Origin: Chloroflexi bacterium RBG_13_51_18
Lineage (GTDB): Bacteria > Chloroflexota > Dehalococcoidia > Dehalococcoidales > RBG-16-60-22
NCBI GenBank assembly: GCA_001796495.1
Contig: MGMR01000102.1
Coordinates: 1-13,738, forward strand
Reading direction: 5' to 3'
Length of the DNA stretch: 13,738 bases
Of this stretch, positions 1-7,108 are shown piece after piece; the stretch's first letter is position 1, and each line of letters begins with the position of its first letter. Position numbers and translations under genes: made by a program. The notes under the pieces are model-generated. The model searched no databases. It saw nothing but the letters and a program-made list of their open reading frames with translations, and had not been told where the DNA came from.

Positions 1-692
1 CTCATGTCCGCTCCCTCCTTCGGGAGGAAATGACCCAAATTTTATCCGTTCCTTCGCGCGAGCCTCCCGCCGCTGTTACTCCCCCACATGTCATCCTCGT
101 CGTTGGTGTTAATGGCAGCGGCAAGACCACCTCTATCGCCAAGCTCGCCTGTAAATATAAGAAGGAAGGCAAGTCCGTCCTGCTTGCCGCGGCGGATACC
201 TTCCGCGCTGCCGCTATCGACCAGCTTAAAAAACAGGGCGAAAGGGCAGGAGTGGACGTAATCGCCCACCAGCCCGGCGCCGACCCCGGAGCGGTGGTTT
301 ATGACGCGTTCCATGCGGCCAGGAGCCGCGGCGTGGACATTCTCATCATCGATACCGCCGGCCGACTTCACACCAAGTTCAATCTCATGGAGGAGCTTAA
401 AAAAGTCCGCCGCGTCGCTGCCAAGCTGGACTCTTCCGCCCCCCACGAGGTTATCCTGGTGCTGGATGCCACCACCGGCCAGAACGGACTTACCCAGGCG
501 CGCTACTTCACCGAGGCCGTCGGCGTCACCGGCGTCTTTATCGCCAAGCTGGACGGCACGGCCAAAGGCGGCATTGTCCTGGCTATCTGCGATGAGCTCA
601 AGCTACCCATTCAACTTATCGGTGTTGGTGAAAGGCTGGAGGATATGATAACCTTTAATGCGGAGGACTTCATCGAAGCTTTGACTTCTTAA
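1..692 (+). CDS. ftsY: Signal recognition particle receptor FtsY, 3' part (start lies before the window)
   Basis: SRP receptor GTPase that docks ribosome-nascent chain complexes carrying SRP (Ffh) at the membrane. The reading frame is open to the left edge (frame beginning at base 3), so the ATG at base 30 is internal and only the G domain is present. Counting from that internal Met, the visible motifs are the P-loop GVNGSGKTT (26-34), DTFRAAA (56-62), DTAGR (108-112), AKLDGTAKGG (172-181) and the closing GVGERLEDM segment. The C-terminal ending ITFNAEDFIEAL is typical of FtsY rather than of Ffh, which would continue into an M domain. The N-terminal helical domain is off the window. An 82-nt gap with an inverted repeat separates it from lgt on the same strand. 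Identification is near certain. Confidence 0.96.
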   Translation, partial: HVRSLLREEMTQILSVPSREPPAAVTPPHVILVVGVNGSGKTTSIAKLACKYKKEGKSVLLAAADTFRAAAIDQLKKQGERAGVDVIAHQPGADPGAVVYDAFHAARSRGVDILIIDTAGRLHTKFNLMEELKKVRRVAAKLDSSAPHEVILVLDATTGQNGLTQARYFTEAVGVTGVFIAKLDGTAKGGIVLAICDELKLPIQLIGVGERLEDMITFNAEDFIEALTS

Positions 693-700
693 TCCTCTGC

Positions 701-729
701 TGTCATTCCAGCGCAGGCTGGAATCCAGG
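701..729. repeat. Short inverted-repeat element between ftsY and lgt
   Basis: Perfect 8-bp arms ATTCCAGC / GCTGGAAT (705-712 and 717-724) flank a GCAG loop, within a longer TGTCATTCC...GGAATCCAG context. No T-tract follows, so it is not a canonical intrinsic terminator. The shape resembles the small dispersed palindromes of the TCATTCC..GGAATCC type found between genes in many bacteria. No second copy is visible in this window, so its repeat nature is inferred. Confidence 0.5.
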
Positions 730-774
730 AGTAGGGTGGGGTAAAAAAGTTAATTTAGTACGGCGAGAAATAGT

Positions 775-1563
775 ATGATATACGTTAACATCGACCCCGT
801 AGCCTTTTCCATCGGTAGCATTAACGTCGGCTGGTACGGCATTATGGTGGCGCTGGCGGTCGTTACGCTGGTTACCTGGGCTTTGACTGCTGTGAAGAAA
901 GACCCCCGCCTCTCCTATAATATAGTTATCAACGCCGCCCTGGTCGGTATCCCGTCCGGTGTTATTTTCTCCCGCCTGCTCCATGTCATCGACCACTGGA
1001 GCTATTACTATCACAACCCGGGTCAGATAGTCGGAGGGTCCGGCCTTTCCATCTGGGGCGCGGTGCTGGGTGCGGCTTTAGGTATCTGGCTTTACAATCT
1101 CTTTGCCAAACATTCCTTCGGGCATATGGCGGATATGCTGGCTCCCGGCATAATATTAGCGCAGGCTATCGGCAGGGTGGGTTGTACTATTCTTGGCGAC
1201 GATACCGGCCTGCCGACCTCTCTTCCCTGGGGATTCGTTTATACCAGTCCCAATAGCCCGACGAATCAGGCCGTCGGTCTTACCCCCACCCACCCGGTCG
1301 TCACCTATGAAATAATTTATGCCATCATTCTCTTTGGTATACTGCTATTACTGTGGAAGAAGCTCAAACCTGATGGCTCTCTATTCCTCGTCTATCTGGC
1401 TTTTTATTCCGTCTGGCGCATTGGCTCCGACTTCCTACGCGAGGGGACGGACTTCCTGTTCGGTTTACACCAGGCGCAGGTTATCGGCGTAATCGTGCTG
1501 GTTATCTGTATCGTCCTGATTGCCTGGAAGACACGCTGGGTTAAAAAAGAAGATACTCAATAA
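775..1563 (+). CDS. lgt: Prolipoprotein diacylglyceryl transferase Lgt
   Basis: Integral membrane enzyme that transfers diacylglycerol from phosphatidylglycerol to the lipobox cysteine of prolipoproteins, the first step of lipoprotein maturation. The 262-residue length is normal for the family. Visible family features are the N-terminal segment with GSINVGWYGIM (14-24), GGSGLSIWGAVLGAALG (87-103), the signature region QAIGRVGCTILGDDTG (130-145), THPVVTYE (172-179), LFLVYLAFYSVWRIGSDFLRE, and about seven hydrophobic segments. The position equivalent to the essential His of E. coli Lgt (in LSFHGG) is Trp94, a variant also seen in other GLxIWG-type Lgts. The ATG at 775 has only a weak GCGAG-like ribosome site. 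The gene converges with the PurO-like gene, with 12 nt between the stops. Two substrates of this pathway, the lipoproteins at 10803 and 11787, lie in the same window. Confidence 0.95.
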   Translation: MIYVNIDPVAFSIGSINVGWYGIMVALAVVTLVTWALTAVKKDPRLSYNIVINAALVGIPSGVIFSRLLHVIDHWSYYYHNPGQIVGGSGLSIWGAVLGAALGIWLYNLFAKHSFGHMADMLAPGIILAQAIGRVGCTILGDDTGLPTSLPWGFVYTSPNSPTNQAVGLTPTHPVVTYEIIYAIILFGILLLLWKKLKPDGSLFLVYLAFYSVWRIGSDFLREGTDFLFGLHQAQVIGVIVLVICIVLIAWKTRWVKKEDTQ

Positions 1564-1575
1564 CTAAATTATTTT

Positions 1576-2298
1576 CTAGCCTTTGTGCCGGTTTATCAGC
1601 GCCAGTTTCCAGTTATTGCCCTCCCCCCTTATCCCCCCGATAGCGCAAACCCGGATATCATCTCCGTTATAGGTCGCCGCTGATATCTCGTAAATAAATT
1701 CGGCTATTTCCTGCGGCGTTTTAGCGTCTATTTTAAGCTCTGCCGGGCCCTTTTCCGCCCTGAAAGCCCCCGGGCTTTCCATGTTGCCGTAATAAGTGGC
1801 AACGCCGTGCAGTGTGCCTGCTTTCGGCATTAATTGCCATGTAAATGCCGGCTTACCCGCCGTCTTTATACTCAAAATATAGACGGGTTTATTTTGCTCC
1901 CCGTCGTTCGTTATTACTCCGGCAATTCTCGGCGTCTGCAGGCTGTCATGCTCATAGTTAGCGCCGTCCATTATCTTTTTTAAATAGCCGCTCGCCGGTC
2001 TGGATTTCACGTTATAGAGCAGCTTGTATGTCTCGTAAATCGACTCCGTTTGTATACCGTTGCTGACGGCAAGGAGGCCGCAGGTGTTATCGTATTTAAC
2101 AGCCGTGTAATGCCGCAGCGGGTCGTATGCTATCGTGCCGATAGGCCCCATGATGATACTGTTTTCCTTCGGCGCCGCTTTTCTTTCCCGGCTGGCTGGG
2201 CTGCGCCCGGTCACCAGATAGGCTAAAGACGGTCTCCCATCCTTCGTTATCCCCAGGAATATTTGCCTCCCCGGGTAAGGCCCGTTAGGATTTTTCAT
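1576..2298 (-). CDS. purO: IMP cyclohydrolase, archaeal PurO family
   Basis: Predicted to close the ring of FAICAR to give IMP, the last step of purine synthesis, in the cytoplasm. Recognised from the archaeal PurO pattern: N-terminal PYPGRQIFLGITKDGRP with TGRSPASRER (30-39), AVSNGIQT (77-84) and YEHDSLQTPRIAGV (115-128), which correspond to the SSRSFPNR, VVSNGSHTD and YEKDELNTPRIA segments of methanogen PurO. At 240 residues it is somewhat longer than the roughly 200-residue archaeal enzymes, with extra sequence in the C-terminal half. ATG at 2298 with a strong AGGAGG 5 nt upstream that overlaps the recJ stop region; the 12-nt gap makes it the last gene of the fabF-recJ operon. Whether it works with a PurH lacking its cyclohydrolase domain, or has drifted to another role, cannot be told here. 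Confidence 0.85.
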   Translation of the reverse strand: MKNPNGPYPGRQIFLGITKDGRPSLAYLVTGRSPASRERKAAPKENSIIMGPIGTIAYDPLRHYTAVKYDNTCGLLAVSNGIQTESIYETYKLLYNVKSRPASGYLKKIMDGANYEHDSLQTPRIAGVITNDGEQNKPVYILSIKTAGKPAFTWQLMPKAGTLHGVATYYGNMESPGAFRAEKGPAELKIDAKTPQEIAEFIYEISAATYNGDDIRVCAIGGIRGEGNNWKLALINRHKG

Positions 2299-2310
2299 CT
2301 TCCCCTCCTG

Positions 2311-3996
2311 TCAGCCGCTTCTTTTAAAGTCCAGTACGTTCAGCCGTAGATTTTTCTTGCCGCCCCAGTTATCGATCTCGAGGTTATATACTACGTCGAT
2401 ACGGGAGGCAAATTCCCCCTGGTGGTTGCCCAGTCGGAAGGCTACGCAGTCCCACACCGAGCCTCCCTGTCTTAGCTTCATCCGCAGGTGTTCGTTGCCG
2501 TTGCCCATGGTGCGTCTGTCCACTACCTCCACACCCCGACTAACAAACGTGGGTACCGGGTTGCCGTGCCCGAAAGGCGCCAGCATCTGCGTGGTCGGAT
2601 ACGTTTCCCCCCCGAGCTCGTTTAGCTTTACCTCGGCGTCGATGTTCAGGTGCGGTCGCAGCTCCACCCCGGCCAGCTTTTCCGCCGCCAGCGCGCTTAG
2701 TTCTCTTTCCATCTGCGGCAGGTCTTTCGTCGGCATCGTAAAGCCCGCCGCGGCGGCGTGCCCCCCGAAGCGAGTAAAGTAGCTGCTGAATTCATTCAGC
2801 GCCGCAATAATATCGAACTCCGGGATGCTGCGGCAGCTGCCGTGGCAGACCGTTTCCGCGGTTTGTATCACTATGGCCGGACGGTAAAATTCTTCTGTCA
2901 ACCGACCCGCCACCAGCCCGGCGATGCCCATGGGATATTCCCTGTCGGCGGTTATCAGTAGCGGCGGCAGCCCCATGGCTATGACCTGCTCCCTTGCCCT
3001 GGCCAGTGTGGTGGTGGTCAGCCGCTGCCTTTCTTCGTTTTTACGGGCGAGCCAGACCGCCAGTTCCTGCGCTTCCTTGTCCGAATCCGTCATCAGGAGA
3101 TTATAGCCGGTCAGTCCGTCGGCGAGCCTGCCTGCCGCGTTGAGGCACGGCGCGATGACCCAGGCAATCCTGTCCGCGTCGATATTCCCGGCCTCCAGCC
3201 GTGTCTGGTTTATCAGTTCCCTGATGCCGGGCCGCGGGTTGGCGTTCATGTTTTTCAGGCCTTCTTTGATGAGGAAGCGGTTTTCTCCCAGCGGCGGTGA
3301 CATGTCGGCGATGGTGCCTATCGCTACCAGGTCTGTCACGATATCGATTTGCTCCTCTTTTCCCAGGCTGCGGAAAAGTCCCTGTAATAGCTTGAAGGCC
3401 ACTCCCACCCCCGCCAGGTTTGTATATGGGTATCTGGAATTATTCAGCTTGGGGTTGATTATCGCCAGGGCTTCCGGGATTTTTTCCGGCGGATTGTGAT
3501 GGTCGGTGATGATGATATCCTGCCCCGCGTTCATTGCCTTTTTGACTTCCGTAACGTCCGTTACACCGCAGTCGACGGTTATTACCAGGCTGGCCCCGTC
3601 TTCATGGAGTCTTTTCAAAGCGGATGTGGTTAGCCCGTGTCCTTCCGTCTGGCGGTGGGGAATATAGGGGATGGCTTTCCCCTGGAGCAGTGATAGTCCC
3701 TGCACTAGCAGAGCGGTGGCGGTTATGCCGTCGGCATCGAAGTCGCCGTAAATGCCGATAGTCTCCCCTTTGAGCAGCGCCCGGTAGACCCGGGCAACCG
3801 CCTTTTCCATGTCGGGAAATAATAGCGGATCGCCCATCAGGCTGCGGTCGCTGGCCAGAAACGAGGGGATGTCCTCCGGCCGTGTGACGCCCCGGTTGTG
3901 TAAAAGTTGTATTAATAGCGGGGGATAGCTGGATTGACTGTCCTTGCCATTCAGGACTTCCACCGGCGGCAGCAGTTTCCAGCTACAATGGCTCAA
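2311..3996 (-). CDS. recJ: Single-stranded-DNA-specific exonuclease RecJ
   Basis: 5'-3' single-strand DNA exonuclease of the DHH phosphoesterase superfamily, acting in recombinational and mismatch or base-excision repair. Motifs in order: DFDADG (85-90), VDCG (141-144), DHH (165-167), LAGVGVAFKLL (194-204), NAAGRLAD (286-293), the HGSCRS segment (385-390) and the DHHA1 motif GGHAAAAGF (411-419), followed by the C-terminal OB-fold region. The 561-residue length is normal. The start is TTG at 3996, preceded by GAGG 7 nt upstream inside the last codons of fabF. Only 2 nt separate it from the fabF stop, so translation is probably coupled. All catalytic Asp/His motifs are intact. Confidence 0.96.
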   Translation of the reverse strand: MSHCSWKLLPPVEVLNGKDSQSSYPPLLIQLLHNRGVTRPEDIPSFLASDRSLMGDPLLFPDMEKAVARVYRALLKGETIGIYGDFDADGITATALLVQGLSLLQGKAIPYIPHRQTEGHGLTTSALKRLHEDGASLVITVDCGVTDVTEVKKAMNAGQDIIITDHHNPPEKIPEALAIINPKLNNSRYPYTNLAGVGVAFKLLQGLFRSLGKEEQIDIVTDLVAIGTIADMSPPLGENRFLIKEGLKNMNANPRPGIRELINQTRLEAGNIDADRIAWVIAPCLNAAGRLADGLTGYNLLMTDSDKEAQELAVWLARKNEERQRLTTTTLARAREQVIAMGLPPLLITADREYPMGIAGLVAGRLTEEFYRPAIVIQTAETVCHGSCRSIPEFDIIAALNEFSSYFTRFGGHAAAAGFTMPTKDLPQMERELSALAAEKLAGVELRPHLNIDAEVKLNELGGETYPTTQMLAPFGHGNPVPTFVSRGVEVVDRRTMGNGNEHLRMKLRQGGSVWDCVAFRLGNHQGEFASRIDVVYNLEIDNWGGKKNLRLNVLDFKRSG

Positions 3997-3998
3997 AA

Positions 3999-5252
3999 TT
4001 ATGCCTCGTTATACTTCCTCAGGATAAGCACCGAATTGTGTCCCCCGAAGCCGAATGAGTTGGTTAACGCAGTATTTACTTTCACCTCCCGCGCGGTATT
4101 GGGCACGTAGTCCAGGTCGCAGGCTGGGTCGGGATTATCATAGTTAATCGTCGGCGGCACGATGCCGTTTAAAATCGACATAATGCATATCGCCGGTTCG
4201 AGCGCTCCGGCGCAGCCGATAAGGTGACCCGTCATCGACTTTGTGGAGCTGACGGGTACTTTATAGGCATACTCCCCGAACGTTGTTTTAATCGCCCTGG
4301 TTTCCATGGTGTCATTCAATTGCGTGGACGTGCCGTGGGCGTTGATATAGTCTATTTCCTCGGGTTTGATGTTGCCCCTTTTCATCGCCAACTGCATCGC
4401 CTTGGCGGCACCTTCACCGCTTTCCAGCGGTTGTGTTACATGGAAAGAGTCGGCCGTGGCCCCGTAGCCTACTATTTCCGCCAGGATATTGGCTCCCCGG
4501 TCCAGGGCATGCTCCAGTTTCTCCAGTATGAGCACGACGGACCCCTCGGAAAGGATAAAGCCGTCCCGGTTTTTATCGAAGGGTCGCGACGCTTTTTCCG
4601 GCGCGTCGTTCCTTGTGGAAAGCGCCTTTAGCTGGCTGAAGGCAGTCACCCCCAGCGGATTGATTATCGCTTCCGCGCCGCCGGCAATCATTACCTGCGC
4701 GCTGTCGGCTTTAATGTATTCTACCGCCAGGCCTATGGCGTCCGACCCGCTGGAACAGGCTGACGTCATGCACATGTTGGGCCCTCTGACCCCCAGCGCT
4801 ATCGATATCTGGGCGGCGGCTATATCCGCAATCATCATCGGCGCCAGGAAAGGACTCACCCTGTCCGGCCCCTTTTCCACCAGGATCCTCGCCTGGTCGA
4901 ACAGCGTTGTCAGTCCCCCTATGCCGCTCCCTATAAATACACCGATGTCGTCCTTGTTGCTGTCATCGATTTTCAGGTTGGCGTCTTTGACTGCCTGGAA
5001 GCCGGCGGCTACTGCCATCTGGGCGAAGCGGTCCATGCGCCTTATGTCTTTGCGGTTGATATAAATAGTCGGGTCGAATCCCTTGACCTCCCCGGCGATT
5101 TTCACCTCCATGTTTGAGGTGTCGAAAAGCGTTATATAACCTATCCCGGATTTCCCGGCGATGAGATTTTCCCAGGTTGTCGCCATGTCCAGCCCCAGCG
5201 GTGTAAGAGCCCCGATTCCGGTAACTACAACTCTGTTGTATTGATTGTTAAT
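3999..5252 (-). CDS. fabF: 3-oxoacyl-ACP synthase II FabF (KASII), probable ATT start
   Basis: Condensing enzyme that elongates acyl-ACP with malonyl-ACP in type II fatty acid synthesis. From the ATT start the protein has 417 residues, close to E. coli FabF (413). The catalytic triad is intact: Cys166 in TSACSSG, His306 in NAHGTST, His343 in KSMTGHLIG with Lys338. The ending NSFGFGGHNSVLILRKY is typical. The frame can be extended to a GTG at 5321, but that start has no ribosome site and adds 23 residues unlike any FabF N-terminus. An AAGGAGG at 5261-5267 lies exactly 8 nt before in-frame ATT (5250-5252), which puts the protein start just before RVVVTGIGALTPLG as in other FabF proteins. No ATG/GTG/TTG lies between. 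First gene of fabF-recJ-purO. No other fab genes are in the window. Confidence 0.95.
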   Translation of the reverse strand: MNNQYNRVVVTGIGALTPLGLDMATTWENLIAGKSGIGYITLFDTSNMEVKIAGEVKGFDPTIYINRKDIRRMDRFAQMAVAAGFQAVKDANLKIDDSNKDDIGVFIGSGIGGLTTLFDQARILVEKGPDRVSPFLAPMMIADIAAAQISIALGVRGPNMCMTSACSSGSDAIGLAVEYIKADSAQVMIAGGAEAIINPLGVTAFSQLKALSTRNDAPEKASRPFDKNRDGFILSEGSVVLILEKLEHALDRGANILAEIVGYGATADSFHVTQPLESGEGAAKAMQLAMKRGNIKPEEIDYINAHGTSTQLNDTMETRAIKTTFGEYAYKVPVSSTKSMTGHLIGCAGALEPAICIMSILNGIVPPTINYDNPDPACDLDYVPNTAREVKVNTALTNSFGFGGHNSVLILRKYNEA

Positions 5253-5267
5253 GTCAGTAACCTCCTT
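5250..5267 (-). promoter_or_regulatory. Strong ribosome binding site and ATT start codon of fabF
   Basis: On the minus strand AAGGAGG is followed by TTACTGAC and then ATT, in frame with fabF. The 8-nt spacing is ideal. No standard start codon lies within a usable distance of this site in the fabF frame, so the site and the family N-terminus together point to ATT. Confidence 0.65.
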
Positions 5268-5300
5268 GTTGTGCTTGGAAGAAACGATACATGCAGGGGA

Positions 5301-5340
5301 TTTATACCTAATTTTTAACACATTTTACACTTGTTTTCAA
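5301..5340 (-). promoter_or_regulatory. Probable promoter region of the fabF-recJ-purO operon
   Basis: AT-rich segment on the minus strand with TTGAAA at 5340-5335 and a TAAAAA 17 nt further on, and a better -10-like TATAAA at 5306-5301. A transcript starting from the TATAAA would begin about 10 nt downstream of it, that is after the GTG at 5321, which supports the shorter fabF. Which hexamer pair is used cannot be decided by eye. Confidence 0.4.
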
Positions 5341-5380
5341 GTTGAGTCGTTATTCCTTTACTCTAAGGGGCTTCACTTCT

Positions 5381-5410
5381 TTGACCTTACTCCGGCCGGA
5401 ACGGTATAAT
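5381..5410 (+). promoter_or_regulatory. Sigma-70-type promoter of mtaB with palindromic spacer
   Basis: TTGACC (5381-5386), an 18-nt spacer, then a perfect TATAAT (5405-5410) preceded by GG. The spacer contains a perfect 10-bp palindrome, TCCGGCCGGA (5391-5400). Transcription would start near 5417, giving a leader of about 18 nt to the mtaB ATG. Confidence 0.75.
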
Positions 5411-5434
5411 TTTTAGTGAACCCCCCTTTATAAT

Positions 5435-6697
5435 ATGAACGATGCAATAAAGCCCCCCACCATCGCTTTAGATAGCCTTGGCTGTAAGCTGAACCAGGCG
5501 GAAATCCAGCAGCTGGCCCGTCAGCTTGAAGCCGCCGGCTATCGCCTGGTCGACCCGTCGGAAAAAGCCGATATCTATATCCTCAATACCTGCTCCGTCA
5601 CCCATGTCGCCGACCGTAAATCGCGGCACCTGTTGCGTCTGGCACGCCGCCGCAATCCCTCCGCGCGCCTTATCGCTATCGGCTGTTACGCCCACCGCGC
5701 CCCCGCCGAACTCGATAAAATCGAAGGTGTGGAGCTTGTCCTCGGCAACGACCGCAAGATGAATCTGCTCAACCTGCTGGGCGTCCCTCAAAGTCGGCAA
5801 ACAGGCATCGCTGTTCCCTCCGGCCCTCATGCCGTCCGTCGCACCCGCGCCTTCCTCAAGGTACAGGACGGCTGTAAAAACTTCTGCGCCTACTGCATCG
5901 TCCCCTTCGTCCGCAGCAGCATGCAAAATGTGGCGGCGGAGAAGGTGACGTCTCTCGTGCTGGGCCTGGTCGCTAACGGCTATCGTGAGGTTGTCCTGAC
6001 CGGCACGGAAATCGGCTCCTATGAATCCAACGGAGTAAATCTGGAAGGACTTGTCAGGCGTATTCTCGCCGGTACCCCGGTGCCCCGTTTGCGCCTATCA
6101 TCCCTACAGCCCCACCAGGTTACCCCCGCCCTGGTTGGCCTCTGGCAGGATGCCCGTTTATGCCCGCATTTCCACCTCTCGCTCCAGAGCGGCAGCGATA
6201 CTGTCCTTAAAAGGATGAAGCGCCGTTATGCTGTAACCGACTATCGAAAAGCTGTTGCGTTGATACGCGACTCCGTTCCGGATGTGGCCGTAACCACAGA
6301 TATTATCGTCGGCTTCCCCGGCGAGACCGATAAGGAATTCCGGGAAACGCTGGACTTTTGCCGTGAAGTGCAGTTCGCCCGCATTCACGTTTTCCCCTTT
6401 TCCCCCCGCCCCTCCACCGAAGCCGCCGCTATGCCTCACCAGGTGTCTGACGCTGTGAAGAAAGAGCGCAGCAATCTCATGCTTGCCCTGTCTGAAGAAA
6501 GCGTCAAAGCGTTCCAGGAGCGCTTTATCGGCAGGACGCTGGACGTTCTCTGGGAACAGCAGTCCGGCGGTGTCTGGTCCGGTCTTACCGGCAACTATAT
6601 CAAGGTATATGCCCGGAGTAGAGATGTGTTGACCAACCTCATTACGCCTGTCAGACTCACGAAGCTTTATCGGGATGGCGTTTACGGCGAGATTTAG
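5435..6697 (+). CDS. mtaB: tRNA t6A37 methylthiotransferase MtaB
   Basis: Radical-SAM enzyme that methylthiolates N6-threonylcarbamoyladenosine at position 37 of tRNAs reading ANN codons. The N-terminal domain has the three cluster cysteines Cys17 (SLGCKLNQ), Cys53 (NTCSVT) and Cys84 (IGCYA). The radical-SAM motif is CKNFCAYC (Cys147, 151, 154). LSSLQPHQVT, HLSLQSGSDTVLKRMKRRY and DIIVGFPGET follow, and a TRAM-like tail occupies about residues 357-420. The pattern SLGCK..NTCSVT fits MtaB better than MiaB or RimO. Length 420 is normal. The ATG at 5435 follows a very short leader with no Shine-Dalgarno, so initiation is close to leaderless. Monocistronic in this window, divergent from fabF. Confidence 0.93.
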   Translation: MNDAIKPPTIALDSLGCKLNQAEIQQLARQLEAAGYRLVDPSEKADIYILNTCSVTHVADRKSRHLLRLARRRNPSARLIAIGCYAHRAPAELDKIEGVELVLGNDRKMNLLNLLGVPQSRQTGIAVPSGPHAVRRTRAFLKVQDGCKNFCAYCIVPFVRSSMQNVAAEKVTSLVLGLVANGYREVVLTGTEIGSYESNGVNLEGLVRRILAGTPVPRLRLSSLQPHQVTPALVGLWQDARLCPHFHLSLQSGSDTVLKRMKRRYAVTDYRKAVALIRDSVPDVAVTTDIIVGFPGETDKEFRETLDFCREVQFARIHVFPFSPRPSTEAAAMPHQVSDAVKKERSNLMLALSEESVKAFQERFIGRTLDVLWEQQSGGVWSGLTGNYIKVYARSRDVLTNLITPVRLTKLYRDGVYGEI

Positions 6698-6751
6698 AGC
6701 TGGAATTATCCCTCCGCTAGATTAAAGGGGGTGTCTTGTTTTCTATAATAG

Positions 6752-6825
6752 CGCGCCTGGAGGGATTCGAACCCACGACCCCCGGTTCCGAAGACCGATG
6801 CTCTGATCCGCTGAGCTACAGGCGC
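6752..6825 (-). tRNA. tRNA-Arg (anticodon UCG)
   Basis: 74-nt cloverleaf. Acceptor GCGCCTG pairs with CAGGCGC, with G73. D arm GCTC/GAGC with a 9-nt loop containing GG. Anticodon stem TCGGT/ACCGG closes loop CTTCGGA, giving anticodon TCG (codon CGA). Variable loop is GGGTC. T arm GTGGG-TTCGAAT-CCCTC has one U-U mismatch. CCA is not encoded, unlike in the neighbouring tRNA-His. Confidence 0.95.
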
Positions 6826-6840
6826 ACGCGTTCAGCTTCA

Positions 6841-6869
6841 ATCTTACCCCATGACGACCTTTTCGGCAA
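6841..6869 (-). promoter_or_regulatory. Likely promoter of tRNA-Arg
   Basis: On the minus strand TTGCCG (6869-6864), 17-nt spacer, TAAGAT (6846-6841), ending 15 nt before the tRNA 5' end. Both hexamers match consensus at four of six positions with ideal spacing. Confidence 0.5.
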
Positions 6870-6901
6870 CTCTTTCCCTCCCCCCAGGTGATAAAAGTCG
6901 C

Positions 6902-6929
6902 TTTCAGTCTGTTTCAATAAATGTATACT
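6902..6929 (+). promoter_or_regulatory. Possible promoter of the zinc-ribbon/tautomerase pair
   Basis: A good -10 hexamer TATACT (6924-6929) lies 34 nt before the ATG at 6964. The -35 (TTTCAG, 6902-6907, 16-nt spacing) is poor. Confidence 0.35.
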
Positions 6930-6963
6930 TAATTTTGAATGTCTGTTGAAAGGGAACTCGTTT

Positions 6964-7080
6964 ATGGCTAAGATAGAAGTGTATTGCTCCTGCGGTAAGG
7001 TATTTACCATGAAGGATGACCAGATTAAGAATTGTCCCAGGTGCGGTAAACCACACCGCGGTCCCAATGTCCCCAGATAA
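6964..7080 (+). CDS. 38-residue zinc-ribbon-like protein
   Basis: Small gene: ATG at 6964, TAA at 7078-7080. The product starts MAKIEVYCSCGKVFTMKDD and carries two cysteine pairs, Cys8-x-Cys10 and Cys24-x-x-Cys27 (NCPRCGK), spaced like the two knuckles of a treble-clef or rubredoxin-type zinc ribbon; the C-terminal tail is basic. A Shine-Dalgarno AAGGGA lies 8 nt upstream, and the tautomerase-family gene follows after 28 nt with its own strong site, so the two are probably co-transcribed. The patterned cysteines and ribosome site argue that it is real despite its size. Function unknown; a DNA/RNA- or protein-binding zinc knuckle is a reasonable guess only. Confidence 0.7.
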   Translation: MAKIEVYCSCGKVFTMKDDQIKNCPRCGKPHRGPNVPR

Positions 7081-7108
7081 AACTCAAATCAATTTCAAGG
7101 AGGTCGTC

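Noticed and set aside
42..446. Long antisense frames over ftsY, and similar shadows over recJ, fabF, mtaB, lgt and the dehalogenase-like gene
   Set aside because: They mirror the codon bias of clearly identified genes, have no ribosome sites and no family resemblance.
5429..5434. Second TATAAT immediately before the mtaB ATG
   Set aside because: A start from it would fall inside the coding region and no -35 lies at the right distance; the TATAAT at 5405 has a good -35.
6744..6749. TATAAT on the + strand beside tRNA-Arg
   Set aside because: It has no -35 match, and the downstream sequence on this strand is the antisense of the tRNA.
7016..7108. Longer start for the tautomerase-like gene
   Set aside because: The extension overlaps the zinc-ribbon gene in another frame and has no ribosome site, while 7109 has a strong one.
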